NCBI GenBank assembly: GCA_945952025.1
Contig: CAMFGW010000004.1
Location: 1-64,000, forward strand
Direction: 5' to 3'
Origin: an uncultured Paracoccaceae bacterium
Lineage (GTDB): Bacteria; Pseudomonadota; Alphaproteobacteria; Rhodobacterales; Rhodobacteraceae
Length of the DNA: 64,000 nucleotides
The notes beneath the pieces were generated by a model. That model was not told the DNA's origin. It ran no database searches and worked only from the letters and a program-made list of their open reading frames with translations. Shown here piece after piece: positions 54,182-61,600 of the stretch (the stretch's first letter is position 1; each line of letters starts with the position of its first letter). Made by a program: the position numbers and the translations under genes.

Positions 54182-56230
54182 TTAGCGCCGCCGCCGCCGG
54201 CCGCCGCCGTCGCCCGAGGTGGCGGGGTTGTAGCTGACATCCGGCAGGGGCACGATCTGGCGCAGAAGAGTGAAGGGCGCGGTCGCATGCGGAATGGCGT
54301 TCGCGGCCACGAAATGCTCCTGAAAGCGCGGCTCGATGGCGGTTTCGACCTTGTGGATCGCCTTCACCACCCGCTCGATCGAGGCCCGCGCGCCGATGTT
54401 GCAAAGGGCTATGCGTGCGCCGGTTCCGGCGGCGTTCCCGGCCGACACCACGCGGTCCAGGGGCACGTCCGGGATCATGCCCAGGACCATCGCATGCTTG
54501 GGGCTGATGTGCGCGCCGAAGGCCCCCGCGAGCGTCACCTTGTCGACCCCGTCGATCCCCAGCTCGTCCATCAGAAGCCGCGCGCCCGCGTAAAGCGCGG
54601 ATTTCGCCAGCTGGATCGCGCGGATGTCGCCCTGGGTCACGCTGATCCGCGGGCCGCCGGTCGCGGTGCCGTCCCAGATCAGGTATTCGTTCGTCCGCCC
54701 CGTGGCGACCGCGCGCGGCGTGCCGGTCTGTTCGGCCGATCCGACCAACCCGCCCGCGTCCACAAGGCCCGCCATGCGCATCTCGGCCACCGCCTCGATG
54801 ATGCCAGAGCCGCATATGCCGGTGATGCCTGTCTGGGCCGTCGCCTCGGCAAAGCCCGGCTGGTCGGACCAGAGGTCAGAGCCGATGACGCGGAAGCGCG
54901 GCTCCTTGGTCTGGGTGTCGATCTCGACCCGCTCGATCGCTCCGGGTGCGGCGCGCTGGCCGCTCGAGATCTGCGCGCCCTCGAAGGCGGGGCCTGTCGG
55001 TGACGAACAGGCCAGCACCCGCCGCTTGTCGCCCAGAAGGATTTCGGCGTTGGTGCCCACGTCGATGATGAGGACCATCTCGTCGGACTTGTCGGGCTCT
55101 TCCGACAGCGCGACGGCGGCACTGTCGGCGCCGACGTGGCCCGCGATGCAGGGCAGGATATAGACCATGGCGTGATCGTTGACCGCCGCAAGGTCCAGAT
55201 CGCGCGCAGGCAGCGTCAGGCTGTCGCCGGTCGCGAGCGCGAAAGGCGCCTGGCCAAGCTCGACCGGGTCGATGCCCAGAAGCAGGTGGTGCATGACCGG
55301 GTTCATCACGAAGACCGTCTCGACGATCTGGCGCGCCTCGATGCCGGCCTCGGTCGTGATCGACTGGGCGAGCCCGTTCATTGCCTCGCGCACGGCGCGC
55401 GTCATCTCGATGTCGCCGCCGGGGTTCATCATCGCGTAACTCACCCGGCTCATCAGATCCTCGCCGAAGCGGATCTGCGGGTTCATGAGCCCCGACGAGA
55501 CGACGACCGAGCCGTCCGTCAGGTTCACGAGATGCGCCGCGATCGTGGTCGAGCCAAGGTCGATCGCCAGCCCGTAGAGCGGGCCTTCGTAGAAGCCGGG
55601 CCAGATGTCGGTCAGGCGCGTGACGCCGTGGTGGTCGTGGAAGATGGCGCAGGTGACTTTCCATTCGCCCTTGCGCAGGACGGGCTGCAGCCGCCGCAGG
55701 AGCGCCACGTCGACCGTCAGCTCCTCGATCCGCCATTGGTCTTTCAGGGCGGCGCGCAGCCGTTCCCAGTCGCCCGAGGGTTCTTCCATGTCGGGCTCTG
55801 CAACCTCGACGTAGAAGAGCCGGGTCGCGGGGTCCATGGTGATGTCGCGCTGGGTCGCGGACTTGCGGATGACCTGCTTGTGGACCTGGCTTTCGGGCGG
55901 CACGTCGATCACCACATCGCCCATGATCTTTGCCTGGCAGCCGAGCCTGCGCCCGTCGATCAGGCCGCGGATGCGCTTGTAGCGATCCTCGACCGAGTTC
56001 CAGTCCGACAGGGCGTCGGCCTCGACCGTGACGCCATGCTTCGGGAATTCGCCATAGCCCGGCGTGATCTGGCATTTCGAGCAGATGCCCCGCCCTCCGC
56101 AGACCGAATCAAGGTCGACGCCCAGCTGCCGCGCGGCGGTCAGGACCGGCGTGCCGGGGGCAAAGCGTCCGCGCTTGCCCGAAGGCGTGAAGATGACGAG
56201 CGGGTCTTGACGGGCGGCAGTGTCGGCCAT
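54182..56230 (-). CDS. RACo-like protein: 2Fe-2S ferredoxin fused to DUF4445/ASKHA domain
   Basis: 682 residues. The N-terminal ferredoxin domain has Cys44, Cys50, Cys53 and Cys98 (CGGRGICSKC ... GRRLGCQ), the plant-type 2Fe-2S pattern. A linker domain follows, then an ASKHA ATPase: LAIDLGSTTIAAHLV (phosphate 1), IIDVGTNAEILLG (phosphate 2) and LAGAFGAHIS. Proteins of this build reactivate corrinoid methyltransferases by ATP-driven reduction of Co(II) (RACo, RamA-related). No corrinoid protein or methyltransferase gene is in the window. The C terminus is odd: a Gly/Arg run, GDGGGRRRRR. Ten bp upstream lies the end of the LtrA gene. Confidence 0.88.
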   Translation of the reverse strand: MADTAARQDPLVIFTPSGKRGRFAPGTPVLTAARQLGVDLDSVCGGRGICSKCQITPGYGEFPKHGVTVEADALSDWNSVEDRYKRIRGLIDGRRLGCQAKIMGDVVIDVPPESQVHKQVIRKSATQRDITMDPATRLFYVEVAEPDMEEPSGDWERLRAALKDQWRIEELTVDVALLRRLQPVLRKGEWKVTCAIFHDHHGVTRLTDIWPGFYEGPLYGLAIDLGSTTIAAHLVNLTDGSVVVSSGLMNPQIRFGEDLMSRVSYAMMNPGGDIEMTRAVREAMNGLAQSITTEAGIEARQIVETVFVMNPVMHHLLLGIDPVELGQAPFALATGDSLTLPARDLDLAAVNDHAMVYILPCIAGHVGADSAAVALSEEPDKSDEMVLIIDVGTNAEILLGDKRRVLACSSPTGPAFEGAQISSGQRAAPGAIERVEIDTQTKEPRFRVIGSDLWSDQPGFAEATAQTGITGICGSGIIEAVAEMRMAGLVDAGGLVGSAEQTGTPRAVATGRTNEYLIWDGTATGGPRISVTQGDIRAIQLAKSALYAGARLLMDELGIDGVDKVTLAGAFGAHISPKHAMVLGMIPDVPLDRVVSAGNAAGTGARIALCNIGARASIERVVKAIHKVETAIEPRFQEHFVAANAIPHATAPFTLLRQIVPLPDVSYNPATSGDGGGRRRRR

Positions 56231-56240
56231 GGGTCGGGTC

Positions 56241-57365
56241 CTAGTTCAGGGGCACACGCCACAGGGCGGTTGCCAGCATCAGAAGCGCAAATGCCCAGGC
56301 CGGGATGGCCAGAAGCGACCCCAAGATCATCATCCCCGCCATGATCGGCAAGGCCCAGGCGCGCAGACCCAGATCATGCCTGCTGTCGCGGATCACCCAA
56401 AGAACGATCAGGCACAGCGCGAGGGGGCCACCCAGATACCAGGCGACGGCCGTGTAGTCGGTGACGGCGCGGTGGTCGGCCACGTCCAGCTCGACCCCGA
56501 TCCCGCCGCCGATCAGCGCCGCTCCCATGAAGAAGGGCAGGTGGCCGTAGCCCCAGATGAAGGCGATCAGATTGTCCTTGGTCCTCAGATGCTCCGTCTC
56601 GCAGAAATAGAGCGCCCAGAGGCAAAAGGTGATGACCAGGCCCGCCGTCGCGATGATGGCGGCATCGACCTCGGCATTGCCCTCGAACAAAAGCCCGTAG
56701 CCGTGCGCGACGGACAGAAGGCCCTCGCCCAGGACGATGATGGTCAGAAGGCCGTAGCGTTCGATGATGTGATGGCGGTGCCAGGGCGTCGGGCGGGCGC
56801 GCTCGGCAAGGGCGGGCACGGAAAACTCCAGCGCAAAGACCAGGATCGCCCCCCACATGAAGGCCGGCGATCCGGGGATCGTCAGCAGGTTGAGCGCCGT
56901 CCAGCCCGCCTGCGCCAGCGCGATCCCGGCCGCATAGCGCAGCGCGGTCTTCCGGTAGGTCACCCCGGACGCGGCCGCGCGGAGCCACAGGCCGATCATC
57001 CCGATCCGCATGATGATCCAGCCCAGCAGCCCCCATTGGAAGCTCAGGTTCTGGAAGATGGCTCCGGCGCCACCGGCAAAGATCAGGGCGCCGCACATGA
57101 TGATCATGGTCAGCCAGCGGTAGATCTGGTCGTCATTGTCGAACGCAGAGGCGAACCAGGTGAAGTTCATCCAGGCCCACCAGATCGCCGTGAACAGGAA
57201 GACGTAGTTCGGCAGCACGTCGAGCCCGTGCCCATCGGACGCCGCATGGTGGAAGGCGGCCGTGATCGCGGAAATCGCGATGACGCTCACCAGATCGAAC
57301 AGCAGTTCAAGCTGGGTCGAGGCGCGGTGCGGCTCGTGCGGGTCGCGGGGGTGCAGGGGGCGCAT
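56241..57365 (-). CDS. Low-temperature-requirement A (LtrA) family membrane protein
   Basis: 374 residues with about ten hydrophobic segments. LtrA block: STQLELLFDLVSVIAISAITAAFHH at the N terminus in two parts, then WAWMNFTWFASAFDNDDQIYRWL, FAGGAGAIFQN and HIIERYGLLTIIVLGEGLLSV, which are the family landmarks. The name comes from a Listeria mutant unable to grow in the cold; the molecular function is unknown. Followed after 10 bp by the RACo-like gene, so both may be one operon. Confidence 0.9.
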   Translation of the reverse strand: MRPLHPRDPHEPHRASTQLELLFDLVSVIAISAITAAFHHAASDGHGLDVLPNYVFLFTAIWWAWMNFTWFASAFDNDDQIYRWLTMIIMCGALIFAGGAGAIFQNLSFQWGLLGWIIMRIGMIGLWLRAAASGVTYRKTALRYAAGIALAQAGWTALNLLTIPGSPAFMWGAILVFALEFSVPALAERARPTPWHRHHIIERYGLLTIIVLGEGLLSVAHGYGLLFEGNAEVDAAIIATAGLVITFCLWALYFCETEHLRTKDNLIAFIWGYGHLPFFMGAALIGGGIGVELDVADHRAVTDYTAVAWYLGGPLALCLIVLWVIRDSRHDLGLRAWALPIMAGMMILGSLLAIPAWAFALLMLATALWRVPLN

Positions 57366-57443
57366 GCTGCCGGTCAGGTCCTTCGTTCGCTCGATTCCGC
57401 CGATTTAGCGGCGCGGACGGGCGGCGCGCAAGATGGCCCCGCG

Positions 57444-57833
57444 TCAGAACCACATGTCCCCGACCGTGCGCTGGTCGCGGCCCAGATCCTCGAAGGCGTG
57501 AAGCCCGTCGAAATGGTCGACCGGCAGGTGCGCGACCTGGTCCGGATCGGTCAGGCGCAGGTTGACCGCGCTGCGCCTGCGTCCGCTGCGCCCCGGTGCC
57601 AGCCCGCGCCAGTGGGTCACAGAGCCGCAGGTGGGGCAGAAGTGAAACTCCAGGTGCTTGCCCCGGACATAGGCGCGGGTCGGGCCGGTGACGAAGACAT
57701 CCTCGCCCTCATGCCCGTAGACCCACAGGACGCCGTAGCGGCGGCAGATGGTGCAGTTGCAGGCGGTGGCGCTTTCGGGCGTGGCGTCGAAGCGCCAGTG
57801 GACCGCGCCGCAGTGGCAGCTTCCCTCGATCAT
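57444..57833 (-). CDS. GFA-family (Mss4-like) zinc-binding protein
   Basis: 129 residues. Zn-binding Cys pattern of the glutathione-dependent formaldehyde-activating (GFA) fold: GSCHCGAVHW (CxCG), ACNCTICRRYG (CxxC) and FHFCPTCGSVTHW (CxxCG). True Gfa adds glutathione to formaldehyde, but most short homologues are of unknown role, so no symbol is given. It lies 22 bp downstream of the RidA gene in the same direction and probably belongs to the rph-rdgB-ridA-gfa run. Confidence 0.88.
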   Translation of the reverse strand: MIEGSCHCGAVHWRFDATPESATACNCTICRRYGVLWVYGHEGEDVFVTGPTRAYVRGKHLEFHFCPTCGSVTHWRGLAPGRSGRRRSAVNLRLTDPDQVAHLPVDHFDGLHAFEDLGRDQRTVGDMWF

Positions 57834-57855
57834 CGCTTCCCCCTCCCTTCGGTCG

Positions 57856-58230
57856 TCAGCCCTTGAAGGCCGTCACCTCGATCTCGACCTTCATCTCTGG
57901 CCGGATGAGGCCGGCGATGACCATGGTCGCCGCCGGGCGGATCTCGCCGAAGGCCTCGCCCAGGGCGGGGACCAGCGCCTCGACCAGCGCGGCGTCGGTC
58001 ACGGTATATTGGACGCGCACCACGTCATCCAGCGTGAAGCCTCCCTGGTCGAGCGCCCAGCGGATCGTCTTGAAGCAGTTCCGCGCCTGGTCTGCCACGT
58101 CCTCGGGCATGACCATCGTGGCATAGTCGTAGCCCGTCACGCCCGAGACGAAGCACCAGGGCCCTTTCACCACGGCGCGGCTGTAGCCCATGGTCTTCTC
58201 GAAGGGTGATCCGGTGGAAATGCGCTGCAT
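57856..58230 (-). CDS. RidA-family protein
   Basis: 124 residues. YjgF/RidA trimer features: RAVVKGPWCFVSGVTGYDYATM, CFKTIRWALDQGGFTLDDVVRVQYTV and the C-terminal MVIAGLIRPEMKVEIEVTAF. The arginine that salt-bridges substrate carboxylates in RidA (R105 of E. coli family, in the P-x-x-A/R context) is replaced at 'RPEMKVEIE' with a preserved Arg nearby, so imine deaminase activity is possible but not sure. Its ATG touches the rdgB stop codon directly (0 bp gap), so translation is linked. Confidence 0.88.
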   Translation of the reverse strand: MQRISTGSPFEKTMGYSRAVVKGPWCFVSGVTGYDYATMVMPEDVADQARNCFKTIRWALDQGGFTLDDVVRVQYTVTDAALVEALVPALGEAFGEIRPAATMVIAGLIRPEMKVEIEVTAFKG

Positions 58231-58851
58231 CTAACGCTCCAGTGCTGCGATGAATTTGGAAAGCGCGTCGGCCCGGTGGCTCAAGCGGTTCTTTTCGGCG
58301 GCACTCATCTCGGCGAAGGTCAGGGTCTGGCCGTCGGGGATGAACATCGGGTCGTAGCCATGGCCTTCGGCGCCGCGCGGGGGCCAGGTCAGGGTGCCGG
58401 GGGCCTGGCCCTCGAACAGGTGCTCGGTCCCGTCCGGGAAGGCCAGGACCAGCGTCGCGCGAAAGCGGGCGCGGCGGGGCAGGGGGGCGGCTATGGCCTC
58501 CAGCTCGGCCCAGGTCCGCTCCATCGCCATGCGGAAGTCGCGGCTGCCGTCGGGCCTGATCGCCCAATCGGCGGTATGGACGCCCGGCCGGTTGCCGAGC
58601 GCTTCGACCTCGATCCCGCTGTCGTCGGCCAGGACCGGCAGCCCGGTCGCGGCAAGTGCTGCCTGCGCCTTGATGCGGGCATTGCCGACGAACGTGTCCT
58701 CGGTTTCGGCCGGTTCGGCCAGCCCGATGTCACCCGCGCCCACGACGGCAATGCCAAGGGGCGCGAGAAGGGCCGCAAACTCGTCGAGCTTGCCGCGATT
58801 GTGGGTCGCGATCAGCAGCCGTTCGCCGATCCGGTCCCCGAGGGTGCTCAC
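58231..58851 (-). CDS. rdgB: Non-canonical purine NTP pyrophosphatase (RdgB/HAM1)
   Basis: 206 residues from a GTG at 58851 overlapping the rph stop by 4 nt. Family marks: [18 protein letters not shown] (substrate loop T-x-N-x-x-K), [32 protein letters not shown], and [17 protein letters not shown] ... SHRADAL. It hydrolyses dITP, ITP and XTP so that deaminated purines do not enter DNA and RNA. The rph-rdgB pair is a classical operon; the two are joined here by GTGA. Confidence 0.96.
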   Translation of the reverse strand: MSTLGDRIGERLLIATHNRGKLDEFAALLAPLGIAVVGAGDIGLAEPAETEDTFVGNARIKAQAALAATGLPVLADDSGIEVEALGNRPGVHTADWAIRPDGSRDFRMAMERTWAELEAIAAPLPRRARFRATLVLAFPDGTEHLFEGQAPGTLTWPPRGAEGHGYDPMFIPDGQTLTFAEMSAAEKNRLSHRADALSKFIAALER

Positions 58852-59558
58852 AGCGCCGCCTTCTGCGCTGCGACCAGCGTCGCAATCCCGCCCTCGGCCA
58901 GGTCGAGCAGGCGCCCCATCTCGTCGCGGGTGAAGGTGGCGCCTTCGGCCGACATCTGCACCTCGATCAGCCGGCCGCGGCCGGTCAGGATGAAGTTGCC
59001 GTCGGTCCCGGCCTCGCTGTCCTCGGCATAGTCAAGGTCAAGGACCGGCTGGCCCGCATAGATGCCGCAGGAAACGGCCGCGACGTGATCCACGATCGGG
59101 TCGGTGGCCAGCACCCCCGCTTTCAGCAGCTTGTTGACCGCGAGCCTGAGCGCCACCCAGCCCCCGGTGATCGAGGCACAGCGCGTGCCGCCGTCGGCCT
59201 GGATCACGTCGCAGTCGATGACGATCTGCCGCTCGCCGAGCGCCACGCGGTCCACGCCCGCGCGCAGGGCCCGCCCGATCAGCCGCTGGATTTCCTGCGT
59301 GCGACCGGACTGCTTGCCGGCCGCCGCCTCGCGCCGCGTGCGGCTGTTTGTGGCGCGGGGCAGCATGCCGTATTCCGCCGTCACCCAGCCAAGGCCGGTG
59401 CCCTTCAGGAAGGGCGGCGGCTTGTCCTCGACCGTTGCGGTGCACAGGACATGCGTGTCGCCGCAGCGAATCAGGGCCGAGCCTTCGGCATGTTTCGTCA
59501 CGCCGGTTTCGATCGTGATCGGGCGCAGTTCGTCGAGTTTCCGGCCAGAGGGGCGCAT
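58848..59558 (-). CDS. rph: Ribonuclease PH
   Basis: 236 residues. RNase PH fold with [56 protein letters not shown], and the phosphate/RNA site region [14 protein letters not shown] and [20 protein letters not shown]. It trims tRNA 3' ends phosphorolytically. Divergent from hrcA; the shared promoter region is 59559-59705. Confidence 0.97.
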   Translation of the reverse strand: MRPSGRKLDELRPITIETGVTKHAEGSALIRCGDTHVLCTATVEDKPPPFLKGTGLGWVTAEYGMLPRATNSRTRREAAAGKQSGRTQEIQRLIGRALRAGVDRVALGERQIVIDCDVIQADGGTRCASITGGWVALRLAVNKLLKAGVLATDPIVDHVAAVSCGIYAGQPVLDLDYAEDSEAGTDGNFILTGRGRLIEVQMSAEGATFTRDEMGRLLDLAEGGIATLVAAQKAAL

Positions 59559-59670
59559 GGCATGTCCTTTCGAGGGTTGCGCCCATTAAGGGGGGCGGGC
59601 CCGGCGATGCAAGCCTGCCGATGCAAGCCCGGCCGGGCGTTGATCCCGTGCCGATGCGACAGCCCGCGCA

Positions 59671-59699
59671 TTGACGCACTGCGCTTGCGTTCCTTAATC
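59671..59699 (+). promoter_or_regulatory. Candidate promoter of hrcA-grpE
   Basis: TTGACG, 17 bp, TTAATC. The -10 box ends only 6 bp before the hrcA ATG at 59706, so transcription should start at or very near the first base of the start codon. No CIRCE element (TTAGCACTC-N9-GAGTGCTAA) is seen nearby. Confidence 0.45.
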
Positions 59700-59705
59700 A
59701 TCAAC

Positions 59706-60797
59706 ATGATGCAGGACGCTCCGAACGCAGGCCCCAGGCTTCTGGCCCAGATGAACGACCGCTCGCGCGAGGTCTTTCGCCGCGTGGTCGAACAATATCT
59801 CGATTCCGGAGAGCCGGTGGGGTCGGTGGCGCTGACCCGTGTCCTGACCGAACCCCTGTCGCCCGCGACCGTGCGCAACGTGATGCAGGACCTTGAACAG
59901 GCGGGGCTTCTGGGCAGTCCGCATGTCTCGGCCGGCCGGATCCCGACGCAGGCCGGGCTCAGGCTTTTCGTCGACGGGCTGATGGAGGTGTCGACCGTCA
60001 CGCTCGCCGACCGGCAGGCGATCGAGGCGACGGTCGAGGCGCGCGATCAGGACGTGACCGGGCTTCTGGACCGGGTGGGCGGGGCGCTTTCGGGCCTGAC
60101 CCGCAGCGCGAGCCTGGTGCTGACACCCAAGCGCGAGGCGCCGATCCGTCAGGTCGAGGTGGTGTCGCTCGCCCCCGACCGGGCGCTGGTCGTCCTGGTC
60201 TTTGCCGACGGCACGGTCGAAAACCGGTTTTTCCAGCCGCCGCCCGGCCAGACGGCGGCTTCCTTGCGCGAGGCGGCGAACTTCCTCAACCATGTGGCCG
60301 AGGGGCATACGCTGTCGGAACTGGCGACGCTGATGCGCCGGGAAATCGCGGCGCGGCGGCAAGAGCTGAACGACCTTGCGCGCGCGCTGGTCGAAAGCGG
60401 CGCCGTCTGGTGGGAAGCACCGGGCGAGCCCACCGAACGGCTGATCGTGCGCGGCCAGTCCAAGCTTCTGGACGAGGGCGCGGAGACCGACCTGGTGCGC
60501 ATCCGCAGCCTCTTCGACGACCTCGAACGCAAGCGCGAGGTGGCCGATTTCCTGCAATCGGCAGAGGCGGGCGAGGGGGTCCGGATCTTCATAGGTTCGG
60601 AAAACAAACTTTTCTCACTTTCGGGTTCCTCTCTGGTCATTTCGCCCTATATGAACGAGGACCGTCAGGTGATCGGCGCCGTCGGCGTGATAGGGCCGAC
60701 GCGGCTCAACTACGGGCGCATAGTGCCCATTGTGGATTTTACGGCGCAACTGGTCGGCAGGCTTCTGTCCGACCGGGGCAAGGGGCAGATGCGATGA
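59706..60797 (+). CDS. hrcA: Heat-inducible transcription repressor HrcA
   Basis: 363 residues from the ATG at 59706 (an ATG directly follows at 59709; another in frame at 59751). The winged-helix part has REVFRRVVEQYLDSGEPVGSVAL, SPATVRNVMQDLEQAGLL and HVSAGRIPTQAGLRLFVD; the GAF-like core and C-terminal part have FIGSENKLFSLSGSSLVISPY and GAVGVIGPTRLNYGRIVPIVDF. HrcA represses chaperone genes by binding CIRCE and is kept folded by GroEL. No Shine-Dalgarno precedes either ATG. The stop overlaps the grpE start by 4 nt. Confidence 0.94.
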   Translation: MMQDAPNAGPRLLAQMNDRSREVFRRVVEQYLDSGEPVGSVALTRVLTEPLSPATVRNVMQDLEQAGLLGSPHVSAGRIPTQAGLRLFVDGLMEVSTVTLADRQAIEATVEARDQDVTGLLDRVGGALSGLTRSASLVLTPKREAPIRQVEVVSLAPDRALVVLVFADGTVENRFFQPPPGQTAASLREAANFLNHVAEGHTLSELATLMRREIAARRQELNDLARALVESGAVWWEAPGEPTERLIVRGQSKLLDEGAETDLVRIRSLFDDLERKREVADFLQSAEAGEGVRIFIGSENKLFSLSGSSLVISPYMNEDRQVIGAVGVIGPTRLNYGRIVPIVDFTAQLVGRLLSDRGKGQMR

Positions 60798-61342
60798 ACA
60801 AGAAGACGAACGAACTGGCGGAAGATCAGATCCAGCTTGGCCCCGAAGCCGGTGCCGAGGACGACGTGCTGCAAGCCGAGGTTGCGGCGCTGACGGCCGA
60901 ACGCGACGACTACCGCGACCGTTTCATGCGCACGCTCGCGGACGCCGAGAATATCCGCAAGCGGGCCGAGCGCGACCGCCGCGAGGGCGAGCAGTATGGC
61001 GCGACGCGGCTCGCGCGCGACCTGCTGCCGGTCTACGACAACCTGACGCGCGCGCTCGATGCCGCTGGCGACGACCAGCGCGCGGCGGCGCCGGGCCTGA
61101 TCGAGGGCGTCGAGCTGACGCTGCGCGAACTGACCAACGTCATGGACCGGCACGGCGTGAAGAAAGTCATGCCGAACGTGGGCGAGCCCTTCGACCCCCA
61201 GCTTCATCAGGCGATGTTCGAAGCCCCCGTGCCGGGCACCAAGGCCGGTGACATCATTCAGGTCCTGACCCCCGGTTTCCTGCTGCATGACCGGCTTCTG
61301 CGGGCGGCGCAGGTCGGCGTCAGCTCGACCCCGAAAAGCTGA
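60794..61342 (+). CDS. grpE: GrpE nucleotide exchange factor
   Basis: 182 residues from the ATG at 60794, overlapping the hrcA stop (ATGA). A long N-terminal helix (LQAEVAALTAERDDYRDRFMRTLADAENIRKRAERDR) for dimer formation leads to the four-helix part and the C-terminal beta wing with GVKKVMPNVGEPFDPQLHQAM and DIIQVLTPGFLLHDRLLRAAQVGVS. It releases ADP from DnaK. dnaK-dnaJ are not in this window. Repeat copy D begins 31 nt after the stop. Confidence 0.96.
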   Translation: MNKKTNELAEDQIQLGPEAGAEDDVLQAEVAALTAERDDYRDRFMRTLADAENIRKRAERDRREGEQYGATRLARDLLPVYDNLTRALDAAGDDQRAAAPGLIEGVELTLRELTNVMDRHGVKKVMPNVGEPFDPQLHQAMFEAPVPGTKAGDIIQVLTPGFLLHDRLLRAAQVGVSSTPKS

Positions 61343-61373
61343 GCGCGGGGCGGTAAGGGGCGTTTTGTCGGGG

Positions 61374-61588
61374 TGGCAGGGGCCGTTGACCCTGCCATGC
61401 GGGAACGTCTCCCCTGTCCCCGCCGGTGGCCCCAAGGCCACCGGCCAGCGCCCGCCCCGCCATCGGCGGGCGCTATGCGCCCACCGGGGCAGGCGCCGGC
61501 CTTCGTTGATCTGTGACACGCGCGGTCCAACCGGGACGTTTCCAAACGGGCGGGAGAAACCTATAGGTTTCCTTTTCCCGCCCGGCCA
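61374..61588 (-). repeat. Structured dispersed repeat, copy D (long form, inverted orientation)
   Basis: Starts GGCAGGGGCCGTTGACCCTGCC and ends with GGAAACCTATAGG region and CCCGCCCGGCC, same orientation as copy B. Its GCCGGTGGCC/GGCCACCGGC stem has a G-C pair where copies A and C have A-T, and its end hairpin keeps GGCAGGG/CCCTGCC. Flanking CGGGCGGGA/TCCCGCCCG arms enclose the GGTTTC palindrome. It fills the 258-bp gap between grpE and the convergent mutS. Confidence 0.88.
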
Positions 61589-61600
61589 CACGGGGTCGCC

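Noticed and set aside
59559-60797. CIRCE element for HrcA autoregulation
   Set aside because: I searched the rph-hrcA gap and the hrcA-grpE junction for TTAGCACTC/GAGTGCTAA-type arms and found none.
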